A stretch of DNA of 64,000 nt from positions 124,001 through 188,000 of the forward strand of contig CAMNST010000004.1 of the NCBI GenBank assembly GCA_946555465.1, read 5' to 3'. The position numbers and the translations under genes are program-made. Of the stretch, positions 16,730-25,075 are shown piece by piece; positions within the stretch are counted from its first letter, which is position 1, and the number at the start of each line of letters is the position of its first letter. The notes under the pieces were generated by a model, which was not told the origin of the DNA, searched no databases, and worked only from the letters and a program-made list of their open reading frames with translations. The stretch is from an uncultured Clostridia bacterium (GTDB lineage: Bacteria > Bacillota > Clostridia > Oscillospirales > Acutalibacteraceae).

Positions 16730-17914
16730 CTATTTTGTTTTTGAAATGATGCTGTCAATTAAACTTGGCAGAATGGCAGCAGCGACAGTTATGGGAATTT
16801 CAGAGCCATCAGGGAGAAGGTTCGCTTTTTTTAACAGCAAAGCAACAATAATCGTCAATACAGTAGTTATAAACAGCCATGAGCGATGATTTGCAAGAAT
16901 TGCAAAAAACTTTTTTATTTTGCTGAATTTCTGATAAAAGTTTACATGAGAATCTATAAGTGTATGTATTTGTTTTACATTTTCGCAAAGAAGAATGTAG
17001 TCACACTCTTTTTTCAGAACAGTAATTTTACCATCAATTTCATTAACTTTTTGGCTGTGTATATAATAATTTTCGTCATCAAGATATTTTTTTAAATCAT
17101 TGATTTTTAATTTCAGTTCTTCATTTTTATCAAAATTGAACCAATCAAGTGAACTGATTAATGATTTTGCTTTTACGACATCATTTTCATATTTCAAAGC
17201 ATTTCTTATCTCAATTAAATGTTCTTTTATTTTATTGATATCCTTATATATATCTGTTTCAACATGTGTAAAATTATCCAGTTTTTCAACAAGTTTTTTG
17301 AATTTTCTGTATCCGGAATTATGTATAAAGTGATTGGGTTCCCTTGAAAGTTCTTTTAATATATCTATTCTCATTGCGGGATTATCAAGATTAAAGTCAT
17401 CAAGGGTTGAAGTGTTATCATCATCTTTTTCAGATTTAATACCGGTGAGAACTACTGTTGCAATTCCGATTTTTTCTTCTACGCCCTCAAAAATTGTGCT
17501 CAACTGAACATTGATTCGTCTGTTTGTGGTATTGTTGATTGCTATAAGAAACATACCCTGCCAGTTTGGGTCAAGCGTTGTTGAAATATGCCCTAAACCT
17601 TCGCTTACCCGTCTTACCCTTGAATAAAAGTTGCCTGCAACATTAGAATCAAGTTTAAAATATTCATTGGACAGCACAAGTGCCGTGTCGTGGGGACCAA
17701 GTTTAAAATATCTGCCGTCTTTGTAATCATATATTGTGAGCAGTTTGCGTTTTGCCAGTGAATATACCATATTTGAGGCAGTTAAATTATAACCGACACC
17801 TTTAACCTGGCTTTCATTGTATGGGGCAATAATGACCGTGGTTAAATTTTTTCTGAAATTTTTAATATCGGTTGTGGAAAACTGCCTGCAAAGGTTATCT
17901 TTTTCAGTCGGCAT
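16730..17914 (-). CDS. dCTP-deaminase-fold protein with coiled coil and membrane anchor; putative defence partner
   Basis: A 394-aa three-part protein. Residues about 10-160 look like the dCTP deaminase/dUTPase trimer fold: VKGVGYNL, FYSRVRR (97-102), then TTLDPNWQG (112-120), which matches the Dcd motif DPGWxG. In Dcd the next strand reads LEFxN, where the Glu is catalytic; here it is IAINN, so that position is Ala125, and the fold is probably non-deaminating. Residues about 185-335 are charged, helical and partly coiled coil. The C-terminus has two hydrophobic segments (about 346-362 and 373-390). It overlaps the upstream deaminase gene by 11 nt with RBS GAGGAGG. I infer a nucleotide-sensing membrane effector or a partner of the deaminase. 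Confidence 0.75.
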   Translation of the reverse strand: MPTEKDNLCRQFSTTDIKNFRKNLTTVIIAPYNESQVKGVGYNLTASNMVYSLAKRKLLTIYDYKDGRYFKLGPHDTALVLSNEYFKLDSNVAGNFYSRVRRVSEGLGHISTTLDPNWQGMFLIAINNTTNRRINVQLSTIFEGVEEKIGIATVVLTGIKSEKDDDNTSTLDDFNLDNPAMRIDILKELSREPNHFIHNSGYRKFKKLVEKLDNFTHVETDIYKDINKIKEHLIEIRNALKYENDVVKAKSLISSLDWFNFDKNEELKLKINDLKKYLDDENYYIHSQKVNEIDGKITVLKKECDYILLCENVKQIHTLIDSHVNFYQKFSKIKKFFAILANHRSWLFITTVLTIIVALLLKKANLLPDGSEIPITVAAAILPSLIDSIISKTK

Positions 17915-20201
17915 TTTTATCCTCCTCTTTTTTAGCCGGTTTTATGTAGTCTTTTGTTGAAACTTTATGACCCATCCAAAGTTCAAGTTCATCTTTTTTG
18001 GGGAGAAGCGGGGTATATAACTGCGTATATGCACGTCCGATTGCACCTGTAAACAATTCTTTTTCCGGCCTGCCGTCAACGCTTCCTGCGCTTAAAACAT
18101 GATTATTTGAAATTCCGGGATAGGGCTGAATATAGAAAATTTTTGATATTCCCATATACATTGCTTTTTTTGAGCAAAGTCCACAAGGACTTGATGTTGT
18201 AAACAAATATCCGTCTTTTATGCCGTTTATTCCGGTGCTGTTAAGATTTAAAAATGCTGTTTCTTCTGCGTGAAGTGCTCTGGTGTGAACCTGATTTTTG
18301 TTGTTTGTTATTTCGTTATATATATCTTTAAAGCAGTAAGAAATACTTCTTCCTTTCTCTTTCAGAATGCAGTCAGTCGTGCCGTAATATTCTTCAACGG
18401 CTTTTTTAACATCTATCTGAAATTTATCTTTATCATCATTTTCGTAATCGCTGTACGCTTTGGGATTGTAATGATTGCTTAATTCATTAAGGTCTCTGTA
18501 AAGGCAGGGTACCTGATCTTTTGGCTGCTGATTCCAGCCGATTGATTTTAAATTGAATTCATTATCCGTTATGACGGAACCTACCTGACGTGAAATACAG
18601 CCGGAACAGGATTTGGCCGTGTTTGCAATCTGCATACAGCGTTCAACATCGGTTGGAAGAACAAGTCCGGGATACATTATCAAAGATACATAGCGAAGCA
18701 TTTTTTTCTTCAGTTTTAGATAACTGTTGCTGTCATCCTCATTATTGATAAATATATCTGCCGATTCAATACAGTCTTCCACATTCTGCATAATGAAGGG
18801 ATATGTGGAATCCGCATTCAGTTTTGACATACCGTTAACTAAATAAAGAATTTTTTCGCAGCCTTTTAAAACATCGTCAATCAGTTCTTTTTCAGCATGG
18901 TTTTGCTTTTCTTTTTCCTCGTCGGATGTATCTGCCGGGGTTTTCGGTTCGGTTTCAGAATCCGCATTTCCTTTTAATAATTTTGATGTTATATTTTTGG
19001 CTGTCTCGCCATAGGCTTTCTGCCATGCTTTATAATCTTTCTGAATTTTTTTAAATGCAGAAAGCTGCTCGGTTATATCTATTGACTGAATATCTTTTAA
19101 CTCAAGATGATAATTGTGTTCAAGGCGCTCTTTTCTGCATTTTTCATCCGTATAAACAGCAAGAAGATAATAGTTTGAATACCGTTTCTTTAAATACATG
19201 GATTCAAAAGGGTTTTTAATGGAGTCAATTACAATAAAAGCACGTCTTTCTTCTGTAAGTACAGACTCTTTAATTTCACTGTTTTGTTTTTTCATCAACT
19301 CAGTTTTTTTGGATTTATAATCTCTCAGCAGTTTTATGCTGATGTTAATCAGTTCGGCAATTCCGCAGTAGCCGTCTTTTGTAAATTCGCAATCAGAGAG
19401 CGGGTTGTTTTTTGTTATTCTTAATTTGTTTCCCATATCCTGAAGTGCATTTGTTTTTAAATTTAATTTTATTTCATGATTCAGGTCATACCAAAATTTG
19501 CTGCAAATTTCAGGCAGAATATGGTATATATATTTATAAAGTATATAATAAATCAAAAAACTTTCAAAACCGCTTTTGCTGAGACGCAATTCTTTATATT
19601 TGAAAAATAATGCATTTATATTACTGACTGTTGTTTCAAAATAATATTTATCCCCGTTTTTTTGTATGCTGCTGTTTGTTATATGGTTTTTTATTTCTCT
19701 GTTAAAAACTTCTGCTTCATTTTCAATATCAATTTTATCGGATATATCATCAAATTCAATTTTAATCATTTTTTCAGGTTTGTCAGAATAAAATGAATTT
19801 TCAATGATATCATGAATTCGTTCTTCTAATTTATCAACAACAATGTTTTCGGATTGTTTTGTAAAACTAAAGAGATAATTTGTAAAACTTTCGGCATCTT
19901 TATTTATTGCTGTTGATACAATAAGACTGCTGGTTTTTATTTTGTAAAAATTTTTCCAGTTTCGTTCTGCAAAGTTATGAAGAATGCGGTATTCTGTTTC
20001 TTCAATTTTTGCTTCGCTTTCTTCGCCGGGCAGGGGCAGTTGCAGTTCTTCAAAATTCTTTGTCAGAATATTGGAAACGGTCGAAACGCCGGAGCCTGTT
20101 TTTCCGCACAGACCCAGAACTACAAATTCTTTTTGTGAATCAAATAAATTTTCCACAATATTTAAACTGTTTTTTCCTTTTTCACATATATCTGCTGCCA
20201 T
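17904..20201 (-). CDS. P-loop plus deoxycytidylate deaminase protein (AvcD/DcdV-like defence enzyme)
   Basis: A 765-aa protein starting at the ATG with GGAGG eight bases upstream; a TTG 15 bases earlier falls inside the RBS. The N-terminal P-loop GKTGSGVST (33-41) has Val39 where Walker A has Lys. A kinase-like core includes FIVIDSIKNPFESMYL. A charged linker (about 425-450) leads to a C-terminal deoxycytidylate deaminase domain: SRQVGSVITDN, then HAEE (zinc His644, catalytic Glu646) and SSPCGLC (zinc Cys673, Cys676). AvcD/DcdV proteins have this order and deplete dCTP pools on phage infection. This one is longer than the roughly 500-550 aa I recall for that family. It forms an operon with the Dcd-fold membrane protein. 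Confidence 0.82.
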   Translation of the reverse strand: MAADICEKGKNSLNIVENLFDSQKEFVVLGLCGKTGSGVSTVSNILTKNFEELQLPLPGEESEAKIEETEYRILHNFAERNWKNFYKIKTSSLIVSTAINKDAESFTNYLFSFTKQSENIVVDKLEERIHDIIENSFYSDKPEKMIKIEFDDISDKIDIENEAEVFNREIKNHITNSSIQKNGDKYYFETTVSNINALFFKYKELRLSKSGFESFLIYYILYKYIYHILPEICSKFWYDLNHEIKLNLKTNALQDMGNKLRITKNNPLSDCEFTKDGYCGIAELINISIKLLRDYKSKKTELMKKQNSEIKESVLTEERRAFIVIDSIKNPFESMYLKKRYSNYYLLAVYTDEKCRKERLEHNYHLELKDIQSIDITEQLSAFKKIQKDYKAWQKAYGETAKNITSKLLKGNADSETEPKTPADTSDEEKEKQNHAEKELIDDVLKGCEKILYLVNGMSKLNADSTYPFIMQNVEDCIESADIFINNEDDSNSYLKLKKKMLRYVSLIMYPGLVLPTDVERCMQIANTAKSCSGCISRQVGSVITDNEFNLKSIGWNQQPKDQVPCLYRDLNELSNHYNPKAYSDYENDDKDKFQIDVKKAVEEYYGTTDCILKEKGRSISYCFKDIYNEITNNKNQVHTRALHAEETAFLNLNSTGINGIKDGYLFTTSSPCGLCSKKAMYMGISKIFYIQPYPGISNNHVLSAGSVDGRPEKELFTGAIGRAYTQLYTPLLPKKDELELWMGHKVSTKDYIKPAKKEEDKNAD

Positions 20202-20348
20202 AATAATTACCTCCAAAGTGTAAGCGAATATTTTTGCTTATATTATATAGTTGCAAAAAACGTCAAAAAGTGACATTTTATTTTCAATAAAATATAAATG
20301 TTTTTATCAGATTTACAATTATTTAATATGTTTTGTTTTGTTTTTTTA

Positions 20349-20412
20349 TTGACAAATCCGGTGGCTTGTGATAGGCTGAATATAAACTGTGATATCTTTG
20401 ATGTCACAGTTT
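20349..20412 (+). promoter_or_regulatory. Promoter and leader hairpin of the PIG-L gene
   Basis: TTGACA (20349-20354), then an extended -10 (TG at 20369-20370, TAGGCT 20372-20377), spacing 17. A perfect 9-bp hairpin, AAACTGTGA (20384-20392) with TCACAGTTT (20404-20412), lies in the early leader. It could be a repressor site or an mRNA structure. The minus-strand promoter for the deaminase operon should lie near 20240-20270 but is weak. Confidence 0.5.
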
Positions 20413-20438
20413 AGAATTATATTCTTGGAGAAGATAAA

Positions 20439-21977
20439 GTGAAAAAAAAGGTTGTTAAAATTTTAGTTCCGGTTTTAGTTTTTTTGCTGATTGCCGCAAT
20501 CGGTGTTGGTGTTTATTTCGGCATGCGGCCCGATAAAACCGATATAAGCAATATGGAGGCTCTTGAAGAAGCATTTTATGTTCAGATGCAGGAAACTGCA
20601 GAGGTAACGGGTTATCAGTTGCAGTGGTCACTTTCTGATGATTTTTCCGATGAAAGTACAGATGATGTTCACACTTACAATACTGAAAGCACGATAACCG
20701 AACTTGAGCCTGAAAAAGAATATTTTGTAAGGACAAGAACTTTTAAAGATAAAAACAAGATAACATTATATTCGCCTTGGAGCGAAGCCAAAAGCGTTGT
20801 TACAAAGAAGAAAATACCGCTTGAGCGTATTGATGTTACACCAACTGAGGTTTCTATTCTTATTGATGAAACCGCTCAACTTGAAATAAAACTTGTTCCT
20901 GAAAATACAAGTTACAAGGAATATAAAATCACCTCATCGGACAGCAGTATTGCAACGGTTGATCAGAACGGACTTGTTAAGGGAATTAAAGAAGGACAGG
21001 TAAAAATTGTTGTAAAATCGGTTGAGACTGATAAAAGTGCAACGGTTGATATAACAGTTAAAAAGCCTTATGTTCCTACCACGGGAATTAAGTTTACGGA
21101 TAAGGCAGGGCTTACTCTTGATATGAGCGAACCGCTGCAACTTCACGCAACCGTAGTGCCCGCAGATGCAACAGACAATAAAATTATCTGGAGTGTAAGT
21201 GACGACAGTAAGGCAACCGTTGACGATAAAGGTGTTGTAAAGGGAATAAGACCCTCTGAATATGTTGCTGTTACCGCCAAGACTGAGGACGGAAAGTTTT
21301 CGGCAAAATACGAATTGAAAATTACAAATGATAATGGTTTTCTTACAAAGTCAGATCTTGACAAACTCAATCTTGACGGATATGACAATCTTATGATTGT
21401 TGCGCATCCTGATGATGAAACCCTGTGGGGCGGAGCGCATCTGCTTAATGACAGATGGCTTGTTGTTGTTCTCACAAACGGATTCAATGCAGACCGCAAA
21501 GAAGACTTTTACAATGTTATGAGCCGCACAAATGATAAGCATATTATACTTACGTATCCGGATACAAAACTTGACTGGTATGCTGCTGACGGCGGTCACA
21601 GATATGAAACAGATGAATGGACCACTGCTGAAAAAGGAATGAAAGCAGATATAACACTGCTCATGAATTATAAAAAATGGGATACGATTGCAACACACAA
21701 TCCGAATGGTGAGTACAATAAAAACCACCACAAGATGACAAGTGCTTATGTTACCCAGTGCTGGAAAAACAGCAACAGTTCAGGCACACCGCTTTATTAT
21801 TTCGGTCGTTATTACGGGGCATATAATACCATCCCGGGTGAGCAGATAAGCAGTGAAGATCTTAAAGTTAAGAGAGAACTTATTGATTTGTATCTTCCTA
21901 TTGCTCAGGGTGCTATAGATTCATTTGGTCATATGATTCCGTACGAAAACTGGATACGTGCCGACGAGTGGGAATAA
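20439..21977 (+). CDS. Surface PIG-L/LmbE deacetylase with Ig-like domains
   Basis: A 512-aa protein starting with GTG (GGAG nearby). A basic N-terminus and membrane helix (about 8-28) anchor it outside the cell. Residues about 55-122 resemble a fibronectin type III domain, and 128-207 and 214-295 are two BIG2-type bacterial Ig domains. Residues about 315-510 are a PIG-L/LmbE N-deacetylase with the zinc motif AHPDDE (His323, Asp325, Asp326) and a downstream N-x-N-H-H site. PIG-L enzymes remove acetyl groups from GlcNAc-containing substrates; here a cell-wall or extracellular glycan is likely. It diverges from the deaminase operon by 237 nt and looks functionally separate from it. Confidence 0.85.
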   Translation: MKKKVVKILVPVLVFLLIAAIGVGVYFGMRPDKTDISNMEALEEAFYVQMQETAEVTGYQLQWSLSDDFSDESTDDVHTYNTESTITELEPEKEYFVRTRTFKDKNKITLYSPWSEAKSVVTKKKIPLERIDVTPTEVSILIDETAQLEIKLVPENTSYKEYKITSSDSSIATVDQNGLVKGIKEGQVKIVVKSVETDKSATVDITVKKPYVPTTGIKFTDKAGLTLDMSEPLQLHATVVPADATDNKIIWSVSDDSKATVDDKGVVKGIRPSEYVAVTAKTEDGKFSAKYELKITNDNGFLTKSDLDKLNLDGYDNLMIVAHPDDETLWGGAHLLNDRWLVVVLTNGFNADRKEDFYNVMSRTNDKHIILTYPDTKLDWYAADGGHRYETDEWTTAEKGMKADITLLMNYKKWDTIATHNPNGEYNKNHHKMTSAYVTQCWKNSNSSGTPLYYFGRYYGAYNTIPGEQISSEDLKVKRELIDLYLPIAQGAIDSFGHMIPYENWIRADEWE

Positions 21978-22000
21978 ACTGAATATAGGTACAAAAAGCA

Positions 22001-22035
22001 AAACAGTGAAGTCATAAAGACTTCACTGTTTTTAT
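22001..22035. terminator. Bidirectional terminator
   Basis: A 13-bp stem, AAACAGTGAAGTC (22001-22013) with GACTTCACTGTTT (22019-22031), plus T run, between the convergent PIG-L and thiamine-transport genes. Confidence 0.88.
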
Positions 22036-22048
22036 GTTTGCATGCTTA

Positions 22049-22792
22049 TTAAATTGTTCCGAGTGCTGAAATAACCTGTTTTTTATATTCAAGAAATTCA
22101 GGTGTAAGATTGAAATCTTTATCCCTCGGTTTCGGTTTGTCTATAACAATTTCAGATGTTATTTTACCCGGTGAGCCTGATAAAATAAGTATTCTGTCTG
22201 ACAGCAACACAGCCTCGTCAATATCGTGTGTTATGAAAATTGTTGAAAGGTCAATTTTTTCCATAACAGAAAGATACCATTTGTGCATTGCACTTTTTGT
22301 TATTGTGTCAAGGGCACTGAAAGGTTCGTCGAGCAGGGCAACACCGTCTGCCGCAAGGTAAGTTCTCAGCAAGGCAGCGCGCTGGCGCATACCACCAGAA
22401 AGTTCGGCGGGATACAGATTTTCTGTACCTTCAATGCCGAATTCTTCAAAGTGGATTTGTGCTTTTTTACGTGCCTCTGCTTTTTTTTCTCCTGAAAGAA
22501 CAAGCGGCAGTGAAACATTATCTATAATTTTTTTATAAGGCAAAAGCAAATCTTTCTGCAGCATATAACTGATGTGACCTGCTTTGCCTGTTATATCTGT
22601 TTCGTTGAGGACGATTTTGCCTTCGTCAGCCGTATCAATTCCCGATATGCAGTTGAAAAGCGTTGTTTTGCCTGCACCGCTCACTCCTAAAAGCGAAATT
22701 AATTCGCCTTTTCTGAGCGACAGGTTTACATCTTCAATAATTGTTTTATTACCGAAACTTTTTTTTATGGATTTAACTGATAAAACTTCCAT
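22049..22792 (-). CDS. thiZ: ABC transporter ATPase for thiamine precursor (ThiZ-like)
   Basis: A 247-aa ATPase of the nitrate/sulfonate/taurine class: Walker A GVSGAGKTT (about 36-44), signature LSGGMRQRAALLR, Walker B VALLDEPFSALD, H-loop TIFITHDIDEA. The SALD extension is typical of this importer class. Together with the NMT1-type binding protein, the single permease and the upstream TPP riboswitch, it fits the ThiXYZ importer of the pyrimidine moiety of thiamine (HMP or formylaminopyrimidine). It is last in the operon, ten bases after the binding-protein gene. Confidence 0.85.
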   Translation of the reverse strand: MEVLSVKSIKKSFGNKTIIEDVNLSLRKGELISLLGVSGAGKTTLFNCISGIDTADEGKIVLNETDITGKAGHISYMLQKDLLLPYKKIIDNVSLPLVLSGEKKAEARKKAQIHFEEFGIEGTENLYPAELSGGMRQRAALLRTYLAADGVALLDEPFSALDTITKSAMHKWYLSVMEKIDLSTIFITHDIDEAVLLSDRILILSGSPGKITSEIVIDKPKPRDKDFNLTPEFLEYKKQVISALGTI

Positions 22793-22802
22793 TTTTTATT
22801 CT

Positions 22803-23807
22803 CTATGATAAATAGTCGTTTGAGAAACCTACATTTTCCGAAATATCTTTTTCAACAAGTTTGTTTTCATAAAGCCATGAATAAAATGCATTCCAGCGAA
22901 CAGGATCTATGTAACCCCATTTTGCAGCATCGGCAATGTACTGAGATGCAAGCCACTCCTGACTTGCGTAAACAAGGTCTTCAGAGCCGACAAGCGAACC
23001 GGTATCGTCACCGTTTATAAGAAGGTCGGCTGCCTCTTTAGGATTTTCTATTGCAAATTCATAGCCTTTTTGAGTTGCTGCAAGAAATGCCTTTGCAGCC
23101 TCGGGGTTTGTTTCAAGGAATTCGTTGTTGGCAACAAGAATAGGGGAGTAGTAGTTGAAAACACTGTTGATATCTTTGAAGAAGAAGAAATCTGTTTCAA
23201 CATGATTTACCTCTGCGTTGATTCCGCCCCATCCGTAATATACCCATATTGCATGGTCGGGATTTTGCTTAACGTCCTGTGCTTCATCTGTAACTGTATT
23301 GGGAATTCTTGTTACTTTGCTCCAATCACCGCCGTCTTTATTAACAACATTTTCAAGTGTTGCAAGTTCAATAGGTGAGTCCCATGTAAGATAGGTTTTG
23401 CCTGTAAGACCTTTAGGTGAATCCATTCCCTGACCTTTTGCAGACATTACTCCCGATGTGTTATTCTGCACCAAAGCGGCAACAGCGGTAACATCAAGCG
23501 GGGTATCAGAGGCGAATGCAGATGCAATTATGTCTTGAAAATCAACGGCGAACTGTGCCTGACCTGCTGCACAAGCCTGGGTTGCACCGTTTTCAGGCGG
23601 CTGAATTATTTTTACATCCAGACCTGCCTCATCATAATAGTCGTTTGCAAGAGCAACATACATACCTGTGTGGTTCGTGTTCGGTGTCCAGTCGAGACAA
23701 ACGGTTATTTCTGTTTTTTCACTGCTTTTTTCACCTGAAGAGCAGGCAGAAAAACAAGCAGCAATCATTAAAACCGATAAAATAACCGCTAAAGTTTTTT
23801 TAAACAT
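22803..23807 (-). CDS. thiY: NMT1/THI5-like substrate-binding lipoprotein (ThiY-like)
   Basis: A 334-aa lipoprotein with a signal ending in a lipobox (FSAC, Cys22) and a serine-rich start. The mature part has the NMT1/THI5 motifs: VCLDWTPNTNHTGMYVALAN, typical of pyrimidine-binding ThiY/THI5 proteins, and PPENGATQACAAG, where THI5-like proteins have a phosphate/pyrimidine-binding loop. It would capture HMP-type pyrimidines outside the cell and hand them to the permease encoded two bases upstream. Control by the TPP riboswitch at 24938-25026 is inferred. Confidence 0.88.
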   Translation of the reverse strand: MFKKTLAVILSVLMIAACFSACSSGEKSSEKTEITVCLDWTPNTNHTGMYVALANDYYDEAGLDVKIIQPPENGATQACAAGQAQFAVDFQDIIASAFASDTPLDVTAVAALVQNNTSGVMSAKGQGMDSPKGLTGKTYLTWDSPIELATLENVVNKDGGDWSKVTRIPNTVTDEAQDVKQNPDHAIWVYYGWGGINAEVNHVETDFFFFKDINSVFNYYSPILVANNEFLETNPEAAKAFLAATQKGYEFAIENPKEAADLLINGDDTGSLVGSEDLVYASQEWLASQYIADAAKWGYIDPVRWNAFYSWLYENKLVEKDISENVGFSNDYLS

Positions 23808-23809
23808 AT

Positions 23810-24586
23810 TTAATCTTCCTTTCGGGTTTTCTTATCCCACGGCATAGCAACTTTCTGAAGTATGCCCACAAGCAGCATAAGAAGCAGGCTGATAAAGGAA
23901 ATAAATACAATAACGGCAAACATTTTGTCAAAGGCATAAGCCTTTTTAACTCTTGTCATATAAACGCCGAGACCGTTGAAACCGCCGAGCCATTCAGAAA
24001 TAACTGCACCCACAATGGCATATGAGGCAGAGATTTTGAGCCCTGAAAAAAACGAGGCAGTGGCGGATGGCAGTTTGATATGCCTGAATATTTGAAAATT
24101 GTTTGCACCCATTGAGCGCATCATATTTATTTCATCTCTGTCGGCACTGCGGTATCCGTTTAAAAGACCGATTGAAATCGGAAAAAATGTTGTAATAACA
24201 ACGAGTGTAATTTTTGGTGCCATGCCAAAACCCATCCATAAAACAAGCAGAGGGGCAATGGCGATTGTGGGAACAGTCTGTGTAATTACAAGTATGGGAT
24301 AAATTGCTTTATAAAGAAAATGAAATCTATCCATAAGTGCGGATACAATAAATGCTAAAACTATTCCTATACCGAGTCCGTATACTGCCTCCTGAAGAGT
24401 TACAGCAGCTTGTTTCATCATAATTGAAAAATTATTGACAAAGGCTTTGGCAACATCTGTTGGGGACGGCAGCATATATGCCGGCACAATTTCAAAATCG
24501 CTGCACAGATACCATATTAAAATAATTACTGCCAGTGCAATAATGGGAGCAGTTTTATTTGTGATGTTTTGTAATTTTTTTGTCAA
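23810..24586 (-). CDS. thiX: ABC transporter permease for thiamine precursor (ThiX-like)
   Basis: A 258-aa permease with six predicted helices and the EAA-type coupling loop (YRSADRDEINMMRSMGAN, about 145-162), of the BPD-transport/SsuC class. It starts with TTG; GGAGAGG lies upstream inside the 3' end of the MTH1187 gene, overlapping it by 32 nt. It completes the ThiXYZ importer with the next two genes. Membrane protein; substrate inferred from neighbours and riboswitch. Confidence 0.88.
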   Translation of the reverse strand: MTKKLQNITNKTAPIIALAVIILIWYLCSDFEIVPAYMLPSPTDVAKAFVNNFSIMMKQAAVTLQEAVYGLGIGIVLAFIVSALMDRFHFLYKAIYPILVITQTVPTIAIAPLLVLWMGFGMAPKITLVVITTFFPISIGLLNGYRSADRDEINMMRSMGANNFQIFRHIKLPSATASFFSGLKISASYAIVGAVISEWLGGFNGLGVYMTRVKKAYAFDKMFAVIVFISFISLLLMLLVGILQKVAMPWDKKTRKED

Positions 24587-24854
24587 TAGTCAAGACCTCT
24601 CCTTCAGGAGTGTAAACGATTTTTACGTAAGCACTTACACTATCGCATCCTGCTTTGATGGCAATTTTTTGGCAGTTAGCAACGATTTCCATAAGTTCGT
24701 CGTAACTTTCGCCTTCGATTGTTGTTTCAAAAGGACCGACTGAGCAGTTAAGTCCTGTGCTTTTGATGTAGGCAATTACCTCGTCAACGATGCGGATCAG
24801 TTCATCCTCACTGTTTGTCTGGGGCAATACCTGAATTGCTACACTTGCTTTCAT
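24555..24854 (-). CDS. MTH1187/YkoF-type thiamine-binding protein
   Basis: A 99-aa single-domain protein of the MTH1187 (DUF77) family: a ferredoxin-like fold with SVAIQVLPQTNSEDELIRIV at the start and SVGPFETTIEGESYDELMEI in the middle. Homologs bind thiamine or its pyrimidine and are often encoded in TPP-riboswitch operons with HMP transporters, as here. It is the first gene after the riboswitch terminator; GGAAG lies just upstream of the ATG. Cytoplasmic. Confidence 0.88.
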   Translation of the reverse strand: MKASVAIQVLPQTNSEDELIRIVDEVIAYIKSTGLNCSVGPFETTIEGESYDELMEIVANCQKIAIKAGCDSVSAYVKIVYTPEGEVLTIDKKITKHHK

Positions 24855-24891
24855 TTTTTCTGCTTCCTTTCATAATATTTCAAAATAAGCC

Positions 24892-24919
24892 AAAAAACGC
24901 CCTGCAAAAAAGCAGGGCG
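24892..24919 (-). terminator. Riboswitch expression-platform terminator
   Basis: On the minus strand CGCCCTGC (24919-24912) pairs with GCAGGGCG (24905-24898) and is followed by six T. It lies between the TPP aptamer and the MTH1187 gene, so the switch works by transcription termination. Confidence 0.88.
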
Positions 24920-24937
24920 CAATAAAATGCTGTACAT

Positions 24938-25026
24938 TATCTTCGTCTAACCGTCCATATTAATGCTCGGCTCGAAGGGTATAATCTCAGCGACAGCAGA
25001 TTTATCTGCCGAAGCACCCCTGACTT
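24938..25026 (-). promoter_or_regulatory. TPP riboswitch aptamer
   Basis: Read on the minus strand, the aptamer has the conserved AGGGGTGC, a variable hairpin (CGGCAGATAAATCTGCTG), CTGAGAT and ATACCC of the THI-box. CTTCG after it pairs with CGAAG about 30 nt later, as P4. The 3' half (GAGCCGAGCATTAATATGG, then ACGGTTAG) departs from the usual GAACCTGAT...TAAT...CG pattern. The downstream thiamine-transport genes support the call. With TPP bound, the terminator at 24892-24919 should form. Confidence 0.75.
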
Positions 25027-25040
25027 ATTAAGTTGTTTCA

Positions 25041-25069
25041 ATTATAGGGCAATAAATTTGTTTTGTCAA
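25041..25069 (-). promoter_or_regulatory. Promoter of the thiamine operon
   Basis: On the minus strand TTGACA (25069-25064), 17 bases, TATAAT (25046-25041): a perfect sigma-A consensus, 15 nt before the aptamer. Confidence 0.88.
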
Positions 25070-25075
25070 TAGTAA

